Positions 54,131 through 63,333 of a DNA stretch of 64,000 nt are shown in pieces (position 1 is the first letter of the stretch; each line of letters starts with the position of its first letter). A program made the position numbers and the translations under genes. The DNA is from JAXGQE01 sp040766585. Its GTDB lineage: Bacteria > Bacillota > SLNR01. A model generated the notes under the pieces. The model was not told the DNA's origin and ran no database searches. It saw only the letters and a list, made by a program, of their open reading frames with translations. The stretch is from the NCBI GenBank assembly GCA_040766585.1, contig JAXGQE010000002.1, positions 1 to 64,000 of the forward strand, written 5' to 3'.

Positions 54131-54138
54131 CCAGCTTT
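54131..54138. repeat. Left target-site duplication of IS256-family element
   Basis: CCAGCTTT here is repeated exactly at 55621-55628, directly outside the two inverted repeat ends. Eight bp is a duplication length known for IS256-family elements. Confidence 0.8.
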
Positions 54139-55620
54139 GATAGTGTACACTTAAGTTCGCAAGAAAGTAGAAAAGGAAAACCATCGGCCACTCCGAAAAT
54201 GGTAAGTACTGAGCAAACCAAAAAGGAGTGTAAGCCGATGATACCTAATTCTAGCATCAGATTTTGAGAAAATGCTGTGCAATTCATAACAGAAGATGAT
54301 CCAATGCTGTCTATGCTTGAATGGTTGTGTGATCAGTTGATGGAAGCAGAAGTCTCATCCAAAGTGATGAATGCCGGAAAATCAGAACGCAACCCGGAAC
54401 GATCCGGGTACCGCCTGCCGGATACCGCCCGAGGCAGTTTGATACCCGCATGGGGACCATGTATCTGTTTATCCCAAGCTACGCAAGGGGCGGATGCATC
54501 CCTTCTTTGTCGATGAGAAGAAGCGATCAGAAGCGGCACTGATGAATGTCATCCAGGAAGCGTATATCAATGGCGTATCCACTCGCAAAATTGACCGTCT
54601 GGCAAAAGTTTGGGGATTGATTCCATTTCGAGGACAGTATCCGGAAATCACCCGGGAGCTGAATGAACAGGTAAAGGCATTCCGGCGGCGACCACTTCAG
54701 AAGACCTATCCAGTGATCTGGTGGACGCTTTGTATGAAAAGATCCGGTACGACCGGCAGATAAAGAACATGGCCGTGCGGTGATCATCGGCATTGACGAA
54801 CGAAGTCGGCGGGAAGTCACGGCCATAGAGCCCATGCGAAAAGTCGAGCCTCTCGCACAGTAAACTGTTTGACAATCTCAAAGCGCGCGGCTTGGAAGAT
54901 GTCTGGCTGGTAATCTCAGACGCCCACAAAGGACTGGTCAAAGCCATTCAAAAGTCATTCATTGGCTGCAGCTGGCAGCGGTGCAAGGTGCACTTCATGC
55001 GCAATATTCTGGCCCATATTCCTGCGAAAGGCAAGGCCGTCTTTGCAGAAAAGCTGAAACAGATATGGCTGCAGCCAGATCTTGATGATGCCAAGACATA
55101 TGCCCGCATGCTGATTGAATCGCCGAGCGGCAGTATCCGGAAGCGATTGAGGTGTTGGAATCAGGATTGGAGGACTCACTGCAGTTTTACTGCTGAACAA
55201 ATCGATTCCGAAAGATATCATCGACCAATATGCTGGAGCGTCTAAACCGGGAGATACGCAGACGGACATCGGTTGTCGGGATATTCCCAATATGGATTCA
55301 TATATTCGCCTGGTTACATCTATCTGATCGAATACAGCGAAGACTGGTCAGCAGGCGAGATTATATATGCAAGGAGGTCATCGAAACCATTCAGACAGAT
55401 CCGCAAGCGTGCGGCTTAATGGGGCTCCGCCCCAAACCCATCCTCGCCAGGAGAGCAGGTAGTCTGTTGAAACAGACCACCTGATAAAAGGATTTGGGAC
55501 GAGTGAGGAATCAAGGAGTCAAGATGAATTCACTATCGCTCACCTTGATTCCCGCGATACGTAGCCTTTACAATAATGAGAGTAGCTTGATGGATTTTGC
55601 GAACAATACTTGACACTAGC
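54139..55620. mobile_element. IS256-family insertion sequence (1482 bp)
   Basis: The ends begin GATAGTGTACACTTAAGTTC on the left, and the complement of the right end reads GCTAGTGTCAAGTATTGTTC. They share TAGTGT and an internal GTTCGCAA, giving imperfect inverted repeats of about 23 bp. Both are flanked by CCAGCTTT. The single plus-strand transposase gene is degenerate. The perfect duplication means insertion was simple and the flanking DNA was not rearranged afterwards. It splits the polysaccharide locus between the AT-rich cassette and the GC-richer part. Confidence 0.88.
54238..55484 (+). pseudogene. IS256-family transposase, degenerate
   Basis: ATG 54238 (AAAAGGAGTGTAAGCCG upstream) starts MIPNSSIRF, then meets an in-frame TGA. 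ENAVQFITEDDPMLSMLEWL follows, and later frames carry IPFFVDEKKRSEAALMNVI, a VIIGID segment with the first catalytic Asp, VWLVISDAHKGLVKAI with the second, and QRCKVHFMRNILAHIP, all typical of IS256 transposases. I see at least five frame breaks. The element can move only if complemented. Confidence 0.85.
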
Positions 55621-55628
55621 CCAGCTTT
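55621..55628. repeat. Right target-site duplication of IS256-family element
   Basis: CCAGCTTT, identical to 54131-54138, directly follows the right inverted repeat ending at 55620. Confidence 0.8.
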
Positions 55629-55658
55629 TCATATAAAACTCTATACGTATTCATTTTA

Positions 55659-56021
55659 CTAGGTTTCAGGACTTATCTCTTTGCCATAGCCTTGCCTCAT
55701 CTCGCCTTTTACGATATTGAACAATTCCGGCAACTCATCAAGACTCGTAGATCGCAGCATTCTACCGAATGGTGGTAATCTTTTCTCGTCAGGCAGAAGG
55801 TCTCCATTTTCATCTTTCTGTTCCGTCATGGTCCTAAATTTATACAGTGTAAAAATCTTTTCATTCAGCCCTGGCCTTTTCTGAGCAAAAAAGACGGGAC
55901 TTCCCAGTTTCACTTTCACCAGCAGTGCAATGATCACCATCAAAGGACTCAATATAATCAATGCCAGAAAAGACAACACAATATCCAGAGGGCGCTTTAC
56001 GAATCTTTGATATATCCCCAT
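55659..56021 (-). pseudogene. Initiating sugar-phosphate transferase copy 2, C-terminally truncated
   Basis: From ATG 56021 the product reads MGIYQRFVKRPLDIVLSFLAL, LFNIVKGEM, and then diverges to RQGYGKEISPET and a stop at 55659. The homologous copy at 52239-52870 continues about 90 residues beyond this point with VGPRP and the RPGLSGYAQV region, so the end is lost. The junction, near 55698, lies about 75 bp from the IS edge, and the perfect target duplication shows the IS did not cause it. The remaining 120 residues keep the membrane helix and the LDELPEL patch. Confidence 0.8.
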
Positions 56022-56076
56022 ATTCACTTTCCCGTTCCCCGTACTAATGTTTCCAGACAAAGATCCGATCACCCTT

Positions 56077-57189
56077 TCATCGGTACAGCTCTTTTACTGC
56101 ATCAACCACTCTATTCAGATCTGTATCCCGCAATTTGGTATCGCTGGGCAGACAAATTCCTCTCTTGAACAGGTCATCCGCTACGCCATTGCCGATGTAA
56201 TCGTAATGTTCATAGTACGGCTGTAGATGCATTGGTTTCCAGACATGACGACTTTCAATCCCATGGGCATCCAATGCGTGAATCACATCATCCGAGGTTA
56301 CCTTGCCATTGACAAGAATAGTGCTGAGCCAGAAATTTGGATCGTCCCACTCATTCAGCGGCATCATTTCAATCTCTTCAATCTCTGCAAAGGCTTCTCG
56401 GTAGAAATGATAGATATATTTTTTCTTCTGCAAGCGATTCTCCAGCACCTTCAGCTGTCCCCGACCTATTCCCGCCACGATGTTGCTCATCCGGTAGTTG
56501 AATCCCAGTTCGCTGTGCTGATAGTGAGGAGCCGGGTCTCTAGCCTGGGTAGACCAGAAGCGTATCTTGTCAATAAGCTTCTGATCATTGGACACCACCA
56601 TGCCCCCGCCGGAAGTGGTGATGACTTTGTTGCCATTAAAGGAATAAATCCCGAAATCTCCCATGGTCCCACTTTCCCGTCCCTTGTACTTCGTTCCCAG
56701 CGACTCGGCGGCGTCCTCAATCAGTACTGCCTCATATTTCCGACATAACTCCATAATCGGGTCCATATCAGCTGACAGGCCGTAGAGATGCACCACAATC
56801 ACCGCTTTAGGACGATGCTTTTTCAATGCCTCTTCCAGAAGATTGGGATCGATGTTCCATGTCAAGTAATGACTGTCTATAAAAACCGGCACCGCATTTT
56901 CATAAATGATGGGGTTGGCAGAAGCCGCAAAAGTCAGACTCTGGCAAATAACACGGTCTGCAGCATGTACTCCCGCTGCCCGCAGCGCCAGATGAATGGC
57001 CATCGTTCCTGAAGCCACAGCAGCCCCGGATTTTACTCCCACCCTCTGGCAAAGCTCTTCTTCAAACCGGTCGACATTTTCACCCAGCGGAGCAATCCAG
57101 TTGGTTTCAAAAGCCTCCCGGATAAATTCCATTTCATATTCTTCTTCGCTCATGTGCGGTGTTGCCAGAAAAATTCGTTCGGTGCTCAT
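56077..57189 (-). CDS. DegT/DnrJ/EryC1-family aminotransferase, PglE-like (copy 2)
   Basis: ATG 57189 (MSTERIFLATPHMSEEEYE) gives 370 residues, the same length as copy 1, with nearly identical blocks (IAPLGENVDRFEEEL, SADMDPIMELCRKY, SFNGNKVITTSGGGM, QHSELGFNYRMSNIVAGIG). It is followed at once by the truncated PglC-like gene, the same order as at copy 1. GC content is visibly higher than in copy 1, so the duplication is old or one copy was imported. Likely aminates a UDP-4-keto sugar. Confidence 0.92.
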   Translation of the reverse strand: MSTERIFLATPHMSEEEYEMEFIREAFETNWIAPLGENVDRFEEELCQRVGVKSGAAVASGTMAIHLALRAAGVHAADRVICQSLTFAASANPIIYENAVPVFIDSHYLTWNIDPNLLEEALKKHRPKAVIVVHLYGLSADMDPIMELCRKYEAVLIEDAAESLGTKYKGRESGTMGDFGIYSFNGNKVITTSGGGMVVSNDQKLIDKIRFWSTQARDPAPHYQHSELGFNYRMSNIVAGIGRGQLKVLENRLQKKKYIYHFYREAFAEIEEIEMMPLNEWDDPNFWLSTILVNGKVTSDDVIHALDAHGIESRHVWKPMHLQPYYEHYDYIGNGVADDLFKRGICLPSDTKLRDTDLNRVVDAVKELYR

Positions 57190-57459
57190 AGAACATACCT
57201 TCTTTCTTACCGCGAAATCGTCCCACACTCTAATCAAAACCAGTGAAGTCTTAGAACAGCTCACAACTACCACAAGTACACAGATTTTAATCATCATTTC
57301 AATCTATATGGTCATATCGCACTCCCGTGAGGCAATCTATTCTCTTCCATCACATCCTCTGTTTTTTCAATCCATTCGATGCACTTCTGAAGTCTCGGAT
57401 CCGGTAATTTTCCTTCTTGGAATGACTTATAACCTGCGCATCCGCAAAGTTTCCATTTT

Positions 57460-59295
57460 CTATTGGGTCTCGTCCGGCCAGCCCTGATACTCCGGCACCA
57501 ACATACGGATGAATACCCGCACTTCCTCTTTGTTCATCCCGGATATCTGCGGCCGGAATGTGTCCAGTACCTCCAGCACCGAGTGGCCGTTTTTCCCATT
57601 GGTCTTTTCCACAAAGATCCGGTTGTGCAGGGTGGTCTCGTAATCGTCCGAGTCAAATACCAGCTCTTCAAACATCTTCTCACCCGGTCTGAGTCCTGTG
57701 ATCCGAATCTCAATGTCCACATGGGGCTCAAACCCCGAAAGCCTTATCATCTCTTCTGCTAGATCCATGATCTTCACCGGTTCCCCCATGTCCAGCACAA
57801 AGATTTCCCCACCCTTGGCCAGGGCTCCCGCCTGGATCACCAGCTGCACCGCTTCCGGAATGGTCATGAAGTAGCGCTCGATCTCCTCATGGGTCACCGT
57901 CACCGGTCCCCCCTCGGCAATCTGCTGCCGAAACAGCGGAATCACACTGCCGTTGCTCCCCAGTACATTTCCGAACCGCACCGCCACAAACTCCGTGGCA
58001 CTGCCATTGTGGTGGTACTCATGGATGATTCGCTCACAGATCCGCTTGGTGGCCCCCATGATACTGGTGGGATTCACCGCCTTGTCCGTGGAGATCATCA
58101 CAAACCGTTTCGTGCCGCTTTCTGCCGCTGCTTTCACCACATTCAGGGTGCCAAACACATTGTTGGTCACCGCTTCCCGGAAATTATCCTCCATCAGCGG
58201 CACATGCTTGTGGGCCGCCGCATGATAGACCATCTCCGGCTGCACCTCCGCAAACATCCGCCGCACCGTATCGTCATCCTTCATATCCCCGATGATCCCC
58301 CGCACCGGCACCTCCGGCCGCTGCCGGGCCAGCTCCTGCTGGATATCGTAAAGAGAGTTTTCATGCACATCGAAAATGGCCAGTTCCTTGGGCTCATGCT
58401 GAGCAATCTGCCGGCACAGCTCTGTGCCGATGCTGCCTCCTCCCCCGGTAACCAGGATCTTCTTCCCCCGAACATAGGAACTGATGATGGAAAGATCCGC
58501 CTCCACCGGCTCCCGACCCAAAAGATCCAGTACATTGACATCCCGGATCTGGCTCACCATCACCCGGTTGTCCACCAGCTCGTAGATCCCCGGCAAGGTC
58601 CGAATGTTCACCTTCATGGCCTGGCACTGAGCAATCACTTCCTTCAAAACCGCCCGAGGCGCCGTGGGAATGGCAAATATCACTTCCTCGATGTCCTTTT
58701 CTATGACCACTTTCTCCAGATCCTTCAGGGTTCCCAGCACCGGAATCCCCCGGATCCTGCGGTAGAGCTTGCTTTCATCATCGTCCAGAAACGCCACCGG
58801 AGTTTTCCCCAGATGACTGTGCGTCAGCATTTCCCCCGACAGCATCTCCCCGGCCATGCCGGCCCCGATGATCAGCACCCGGGTCCCTTTCTGCAGTAGC
58901 TGCCGAGACGGCTGATTCCAGGACAGCCGGTACAGAATTCGACTGGCTGTAAAGAAACTGGCTGTCAAAAGCAGAGTAATCAGCTGCACCGACCGAGGCA
59001 CCATGATTCCCACCAGCCGAAATGCCCCCCAGGACAGCGCCGCCGCGGCCGCCAAACTGTAGAACAGCTGGGTAAGATCCCGGAAAGTCACATACCGCCA
59101 AATCCGGCGGTACTGTCCTGTCCCCAGCAGCACCACATAGTAGATGGCCAGCATGATCAGGGCCGTCTCCAGAAAAGTATCTCGGTAAAAGTTGGGGAAG
59201 GAAAAATCAAAGCGGATCAGATACCCGCCGATATAGGCCAAGATCACCAGCATGCCGTCAATGGCCATCAGGGCCAGTCTTCTGCGGTTTTTCAT
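57460..59295 (-). CDS. Membrane UDP-N-acetylglucosamine 4,6-dehydratase, PglF/CapD-like
   Basis: ATG 59295 follows GGGGGAGGCAG and gives 611 residues. About four N-terminal membrane helices (LALMAIDGMLVILAYIGGYL, ALIMLAIYYVVLLGTG) come first. A Rossmann domain with VLIIGAGMAGEML follows, then the catalytic SDR domain beginning ILVTGGGGSIGTELC, with STDKAVNPTSIMGATKRICE (partly quoted) in which Met-x3-Lys replaces Tyr-x3-Lys. It makes the 4-keto intermediate for the PglE-like aminotransferases. The leader (59296-59573) contains no ORF. Confidence 0.93.
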   Translation of the reverse strand: MKNRRRLALMAIDGMLVILAYIGGYLIRFDFSFPNFYRDTFLETALIMLAIYYVVLLGTGQYRRIWRYVTFRDLTQLFYSLAAAAALSWGAFRLVGIMVPRSVQLITLLLTASFFTASRILYRLSWNQPSRQLLQKGTRVLIIGAGMAGEMLSGEMLTHSHLGKTPVAFLDDDESKLYRRIRGIPVLGTLKDLEKVVIEKDIEEVIFAIPTAPRAVLKEVIAQCQAMKVNIRTLPGIYELVDNRVMVSQIRDVNVLDLLGREPVEADLSIISSYVRGKKILVTGGGGSIGTELCRQIAQHEPKELAIFDVHENSLYDIQQELARQRPEVPVRGIIGDMKDDDTVRRMFAEVQPEMVYHAAAHKHVPLMEDNFREAVTNNVFGTLNVVKAAAESGTKRFVMISTDKAVNPTSIMGATKRICERIIHEYHHNGSATEFVAVRFGNVLGSNGSVIPLFRQQIAEGGPVTVTHEEIERYFMTIPEAVQLVIQAGALAKGGEIFVLDMGEPVKIMDLAEEMIRLSGFEPHVDIEIRITGLRPGEKMFEELVFDSDDYETTLHNRIFVEKTNGKNGHSVLEVLDTFRPQISGMNKEEVRVFIRMLVPEYQGWPDETQ

Positions 59296-59573
59296 CTGCC
59301 TCCCCCTCTCCCGGATGCTTGTCGGCTGCATCAATGACACAGCCGCTTCCATCATGGCTCTTGTCAGTCTTCATATCCCAAAATTCCAATCTCATTCACT
59401 GCCGATGGAACCGTACCCAATCCACATCCACAGCAGGTATGCACTTCATCCAAACCTGATCGATCTTCTCATTTAGAATCAATATAAAGACCCTGTAGAT
59501 GTAGAAATCCATACCATGTCATTGGAAAAAACCAAATCGGATAGTATGGAAAAAGTATTCGTTTATAGGATCC

Positions 59574-60353
59574 CTATCTTCTCTGCCACCAAAATCGCTT
59601 CTCCTTTGAGAATATGGGTTCCGGAACTTCAATGTTTTCATTACGGATCATCCGTCCAGGAAGCTCCCTCATCCATCCGGGACATTCCCGCAGTCCCATC
59701 CGTTCTGTCAGGGCTTCCCAGGATCCCGCCAGCACCGGCGCTCGCCGCGTGCTGTTGTGGGCATCCGAGGCCACTCCATGCACCAGGTGCCTTATCAGCA
59801 TCCCCTGCACAGCCTTGTGCATCTCATGGCCTGCCCGTGAATCCAGGGCATCCACACTCAATATAGCCAGCATTCCCCAATCCACCAGGTCTGCCAGCAG
59901 ATCCAGGTTGTCCCGAAAGGGTCTCGTGCGCTCCGGATGGACAATCACCGGCACCAGCCCTTCGGCCAGCAGGGATCGCAGCACGGATTCCGTGTACAGA
60001 GGAATCTGGCTGTACGGCAGTTCAATCAGAATGTAGCGGGAACCGTTTACCGTCTGCAGTTCATCTCTGTGCAACGCCGAAAGAAGATCCGGATGCACCC
60101 GATACTCCATCCCTGGAAGGATTGTCAGGGGAATCCCTTCCCGCTGCAGTTCCTCCTCCAGGATTCGCACCGCTTCTTGCACTTCCTCTTTGGTATTCAT
60201 GAACATCCCGTCAAAGGAATGGGGAGTGGCTACCAGCTGTACCGTGCCGCTTTCTACGGCCTTGCGAGCCATGACCACCGCTTCTTCGGCGGTGTCCGGC
60301 CCGTCATCTAAGTCCGGCAGAATATGGGCATGCAGATCAATCAATCCATCCAC
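59574..60353 (-). CDS. CpsB/YwqE-type PHP tyrosine-protein phosphatase
   Basis: The 259-residue protein has metal-binding motifs of the PHP family: DLHAHILPDLDDGP (6-19), ATPHSFDG, HPERTRPF and SDAHNST. In capsule operons it dephosphorylates the CpsD/EpsB kinase tail and so tunes chain length. It lies 13 bp from the kinase gene, transcribed after it. The C-terminal KRFWWQRR ends without a membrane segment. Confidence 0.92.
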   Translation of the reverse strand: MDGLIDLHAHILPDLDDGPDTAEEAVVMARKAVESGTVQLVATPHSFDGMFMNTKEEVQEAVRILEEELQREGIPLTILPGMEYRVHPDLLSALHRDELQTVNGSRYILIELPYSQIPLYTESVLRSLLAEGLVPVIVHPERTRPFRDNLDLLADLVDWGMLAILSVDALDSRAGHEMHKAVQGMLIRHLVHGVASDAHNSTRRAPVLAGSWEALTERMGLRECPGWMRELPGRMIRNENIEVPEPIFSKEKRFWWQRR

Positions 60354-60366
60354 AGTCTAACCCCCA

Positions 60367-61062
60367 TCAGGAACGTCCGTAATAGTAGTAATAGTAGTAA
60401 GCATCGGCACCGGATGTAGGGATGTCATTCAACACCACACCCAGGATCCTGGCCTTGGCATTCATCAGCATATCTTTGGCCCGCATGGCCTGGGGTCCGG
60501 TGACCTGACCGTGGCTGACCACCAAAATGGCTCCGTCCACCTGGGATGCCAAAAGGGCTGCATCCGCAATCACGGCCGCCGGCGGCGAGTCAAACACCAC
60601 CACATCGTAGGCCTCCCGCATTTCTCCCAAGAGAGTCTGCATCCGCTCCGAATGAAGCAGTTCCGCCGGATTGGGCGGCAGCGCCCCTGATGTCAAAAGA
60701 TCCACATTCTCTGCTTCTGTCGGCTGCACCGCATCCAAAAGGGTCACTTCCCGCCGCAGCACATCCGTCAGACCCACCGGTTTCACCTGACCGAAGATCC
60801 GATGCAGCGTAGGCCGCCGTAGATCTGCATCCACTAGCAACACCTTCTGCCCGGACTGGGCTATGATGATGCTGAGATTGGCCGCGGTGGTGCTTTTCCC
60901 TTCCTGGGGTCCCGCACTGGTCACCACCAGGGTCCGGATGGGAGTATCCACCCCCAGAAACTGAATATTGGTCCGTAAAATTCGATAGGCTTCCGACACC
61001 GGAGATTTGGGGCTGATGTGAGTCACCAGTTCTCCCGGATTAGTTTTTGCATGTCTGGCCAT
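60367..61062 (-). CDS. CpsD/EpsB-like tyrosine autokinase
   Basis: The 231-residue BY-kinase has the P-loop SAGPQEGKSTTA (49-60), Walker A' VLLVDADLRRP (74-84) and Walker B VVFDSPP. It ends with a cluster of seven consecutive Tyr followed by GRS. Those tyrosines are the autophosphorylation site. Activation is by the CpsC partner, whose gene is immediately upstream, with the start codon overlapping its stop by 1 bp. Phosphatase gene follows. Together they control chain length. Confidence 0.94.
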   Translation of the reverse strand: MARHAKTNPGELVTHISPKSPVSEAYRILRTNIQFLGVDTPIRTLVVTSAGPQEGKSTTAANLSIIIAQSGQKVLLVDADLRRPTLHRIFGQVKPVGLTDVLRREVTLLDAVQPTEAENVDLLTSGALPPNPAELLHSERMQTLLGEMREAYDVVVFDSPPAAVIADAALLASQVDGAILVVSHGQVTGPQAMRAKDMLMNAKARILGVVLNDIPTSGADAYYYYYYYGRS

Positions 61063-61796
61063 CAGTCCACCTCCCTGCCGGCCTTCAGATGCCGGCCCAA
61101 CTGCCGTGATTGATCCTGCTTCTTTTCCCGGCTGGCATCAAAATGGGGAATGGCCCCCAGCACCGGAAGATCCAGCGACCGCTGTACATCATCGGGTGTC
61201 TTGATGGTGTTGTCCAGGTATTCCAGCAAAAAGATCAGTCCCAGACCCAGCATGCCCCCCAGCACGGTTCCGATGGCCATGTTCAGCACCGGCCGCGGTT
61301 TCACAGGGCTTTGGGGAATGACAGCCCGGTCAATGACACTGACATTGTCAATTTCCATGATTGCCCGGATCTGCACCATAAATACATCCGCCACCCGGTT
61401 GGCCATGGTTTGGGCCAGCCTCGGGTCCGGATCTTCCAGATCGATCCTCAGAATTTCCGTATCTCCCACCACATTCACCGATATCTTGCTTTGCAGTATC
61501 TCCGGGGTCATGTCCAGCCCCAAAGACGACACCACTTCAGCAGCAACCGTACGGCTTTGAATAATCTGGGCATAGGTTTTCACCAGCTGCCGATTCACCG
61601 TCAGCGTCCCCGGGTCCACCACCGGCTGGTCATCCTTGATGACGATCAGCGTCGTGGATGTTCTGTAAATCGGCGTCTGGACATAAAAACTGATGACTGC
61701 GCTGAGAGAAAGCCCCAGAACAGTGATCAGCACCAACATGCCAATTCGTTTTCGAATCATAAAAAATAGTTCCCTCAGTTCAATCTCCTGCTCCAA
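61062..61796 (-). CDS. CpsC/Wzz-like chain-length determinant and kinase activator
   Basis: I prefer TTG 61796 because GCAGGAGGATATGAA lies just before it; the frame opens further up at another TTG (61847), giving 261 residues. A membrane helix near the start (RIGMLVLITVLGLSLSAVISF), an extracytoplasmic region with YAQIIQSRTVAAEV, and a second helix (NMAIGTVLGGMLGLGLIFLLE) near the end form the Wzz topology; the pre-helix SPVKPRP is the Pro-rich motif. The cytoplasmic C-tail would dock with CpsD. It starts the CpsC-D-B set. Confidence 0.9.
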   Translation of the reverse strand: MEQEIELRELFFMIRKRIGMLVLITVLGLSLSAVISFYVQTPIYRTSTTLIVIKDDQPVVDPGTLTVNRQLVKTYAQIIQSRTVAAEVVSSLGLDMTPEILQSKISVNVVGDTEILRIDLEDPDPRLAQTMANRVADVFMVQIRAIMEIDNVSVIDRAVIPQSPVKPRPVLNMAIGTVLGGMLGLGLIFLLEYLDNTIKTPDDVQRSLDLPVLGAIPHFDASREKKQDQSRQLGRHLKAGREVD

Positions 61797-61847
61797 TTCA
61801 TATCCTCCTGCCTGCAAACGGTTCAAACTGAATTTCAATTCAGTCAA

Positions 61848-62049
61848 CGAGATTAACAGTTCGCTGAATTTTTCAAAATCCCTTCCTCATCTGGTATATT
61901 TGACCAAATTTGACTACCCCTGTCTTTGGACACGCCCTGTGCACATTGCGCGCTGGAAAACGAGCCCCCTGACGACATTATCCTATCACAGTTTCCCCGA
62001 TCCAGGCATAAAATTTCTCAATCCGTTGAATTCTTTTTCAAAAATCCCA
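61848..62049 (-). promoter_or_regulatory. Leader region upstream of CpsC
   Basis: The roughly 200-bp gap between the glycosyltransferase stop and CpsC holds no ORF. A minus-strand TTGGTCAAATATACC stretch around 61895-61910 is an AT-rich promoter-like candidate, with the repeated unit GTCAAATTTGGTCAAAT. Nothing stronger is visible. Confidence 0.25.
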
Positions 62050-63333
62050 TCAAACTAATTTCTGCTTTATCATCCCCACCGCATCCTGCAGAGCCGCATC
62101 CATGGCATCCATGATGCGATCCGCCCGAAAGTGCTCTTCATACAGGACAAGCGCCCCCTGCTGCTGCCTCTGTCGCCTTTGAGGATCATCAGCCAGCTGA
62201 AGAATCTGCGCCGCCAGTTCCTCACTGCTTTGGTAGCGGCTGCCGGCATCGTACTCCTTCAGCAATCGTTCCATGGTACCGGAAATGCTGACCAGCACCG
62301 GGACTCCCCCGGACAGATATTCCCCGAATTTGTTGGGGGTGTTCAAAGTAAAGTTGATGCTGTCGGTGTAGGGGGCCAGACCGGCTCCCGCTGCCGCCAG
62401 CAGGCTGTGGATGGCCTCTTCTCCCACCCAGCCCGGCAAGACAACCTGGGTTAGATCGTTGGTTTTTTCCCGGATCGATTCTAGCTCTCCGCCGCTTCCG
62501 CAGAGGACAAAACGCACCCTTGGATGATCTGACAGAATCCGGGCCGCCTCCAGCACCGGCTCCAACACAAACTGCCGGCTGAAAGTTCCTAGAAATATCA
62601 CCAGAAAATCATCCGGACTCAGCCCATATCTTTCCCAGTGACGGGCAAACGATTCCAAAGCCTGCTTTCGGGACCACACCGGATAGGCCGTTGCCAGCAC
62701 CCGGTCCAGAGACATTTCCCCCCGCCCTGCCAGCTGCAGACCGTACTTCAGAAAATCCTCCGTCACTCCCCACAGACCATCCGCCCGGGCCAATGTCTTT
62801 CCCACACTGCGGCGAATGGACTGCAGCACCGGTGCAAAAAAAGGCTGCAGACGCCGAGGCAGCTGCTCCCGATAAAGATCCGGCCACAGATCCCGGATAT
62901 CCACCAACACCGGGATATTGCTACTGTTCCCAAAATCCACCGCCGCTTTGGAAAGAGGCAGCGGTGCCAAGGTGGCAATGATGACATCCGGCAGCGGCAA
63001 AGTCAGCGCTTTCTCTGAAAAACGCCTGCCCAGGATTTTCTGGTACCGCAGTCGGGCCAAAGACACTCCGGATGGATATCCCGGGGTATGCAAAAGCTGA
63101 ATCCGGTACCCGTCAGCCACCGGGACCACTGTATCGTGATCTGCCCGCTGGTGTTTCAGATAGTGATGAAAAGTGGACGAAAACCAGTCCACTTCATGTC
63201 CATGGCTCTGCAGATGATGGGCCAACATCCCCATCCGCCGCAGCCGGGGTGGGCCATCGTCGATAGGCAAAGGCTCTCCGTTGGATACAATCCAAATTCG
63301 CAGCGAATCCGAAGGTGTTGATTTACTGTTCAT
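62050..63333 (-). CDS. Family 4 glycosyltransferase, WbuB-like
   Basis: The 427-residue protein contains RIWIVSNGEPLP, GMLAHHLQSHGHEVDWFSS near residue 35, VLVDIRDLWPD at about 140 and DFLVIFLGTFSRQF, typical of WbuB-like GT4 enzymes of capsule loci. High GC and codon use match the neighbours on this side. The start overlaps the stop of the ATP-grasp gene by 11 bp, so the two are co-translated. Donor sugar unknown. Confidence 0.85.
   Translation of the reverse strand: MNSKSTPSDSLRIWIVSNGEPLPIDDGPPRLRRMGMLAHHLQSHGHEVDWFSSTFHHYLKHQRADHDTVVPVADGYRIQLLHTPGYPSGVSLARLRYQKILGRRFSEKALTLPLPDVIIATLAPLPLSKAAVDFGNSSNIPVLVDIRDLWPDLYREQLPRRLQPFFAPVLQSIRRSVGKTLARADGLWGVTEDFLKYGLQLAGRGEMSLDRVLATAYPVWSRKQALESFARHWERYGLSPDDFLVIFLGTFSRQFVLEPVLEAARILSDHPRVRFVLCGSGGELESIREKTNDLTQVVLPGWVGEEAIHSLLAAAGAGLAPYTDSINFTLNTPNKFGEYLSGGVPVLVSISGTMERLLKEYDAGSRYQSSEELAAQILQLADDPQRRQRQQQGALVLYEEHFRADRIMDAMDAALQDAVGMIKQKLV

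Noticed and set aside
57889..58899. 336-codon plus-strand ORF
   Set aside because: It is His/Pro-rich and antisense to the clearly coding PglF-like gene; high GC makes long antisense frames by chance.
60377..60405. Microsatellite-like TAGTAATAG stretch
   Set aside because: It is the codon run for seven tyrosines at the kinase C-terminus, a functional feature and not a repeat tract.
61110..61769. 219-codon plus-strand ORF
   Set aside because: Antisense shadow of the CpsC gene with no recognisable motifs.
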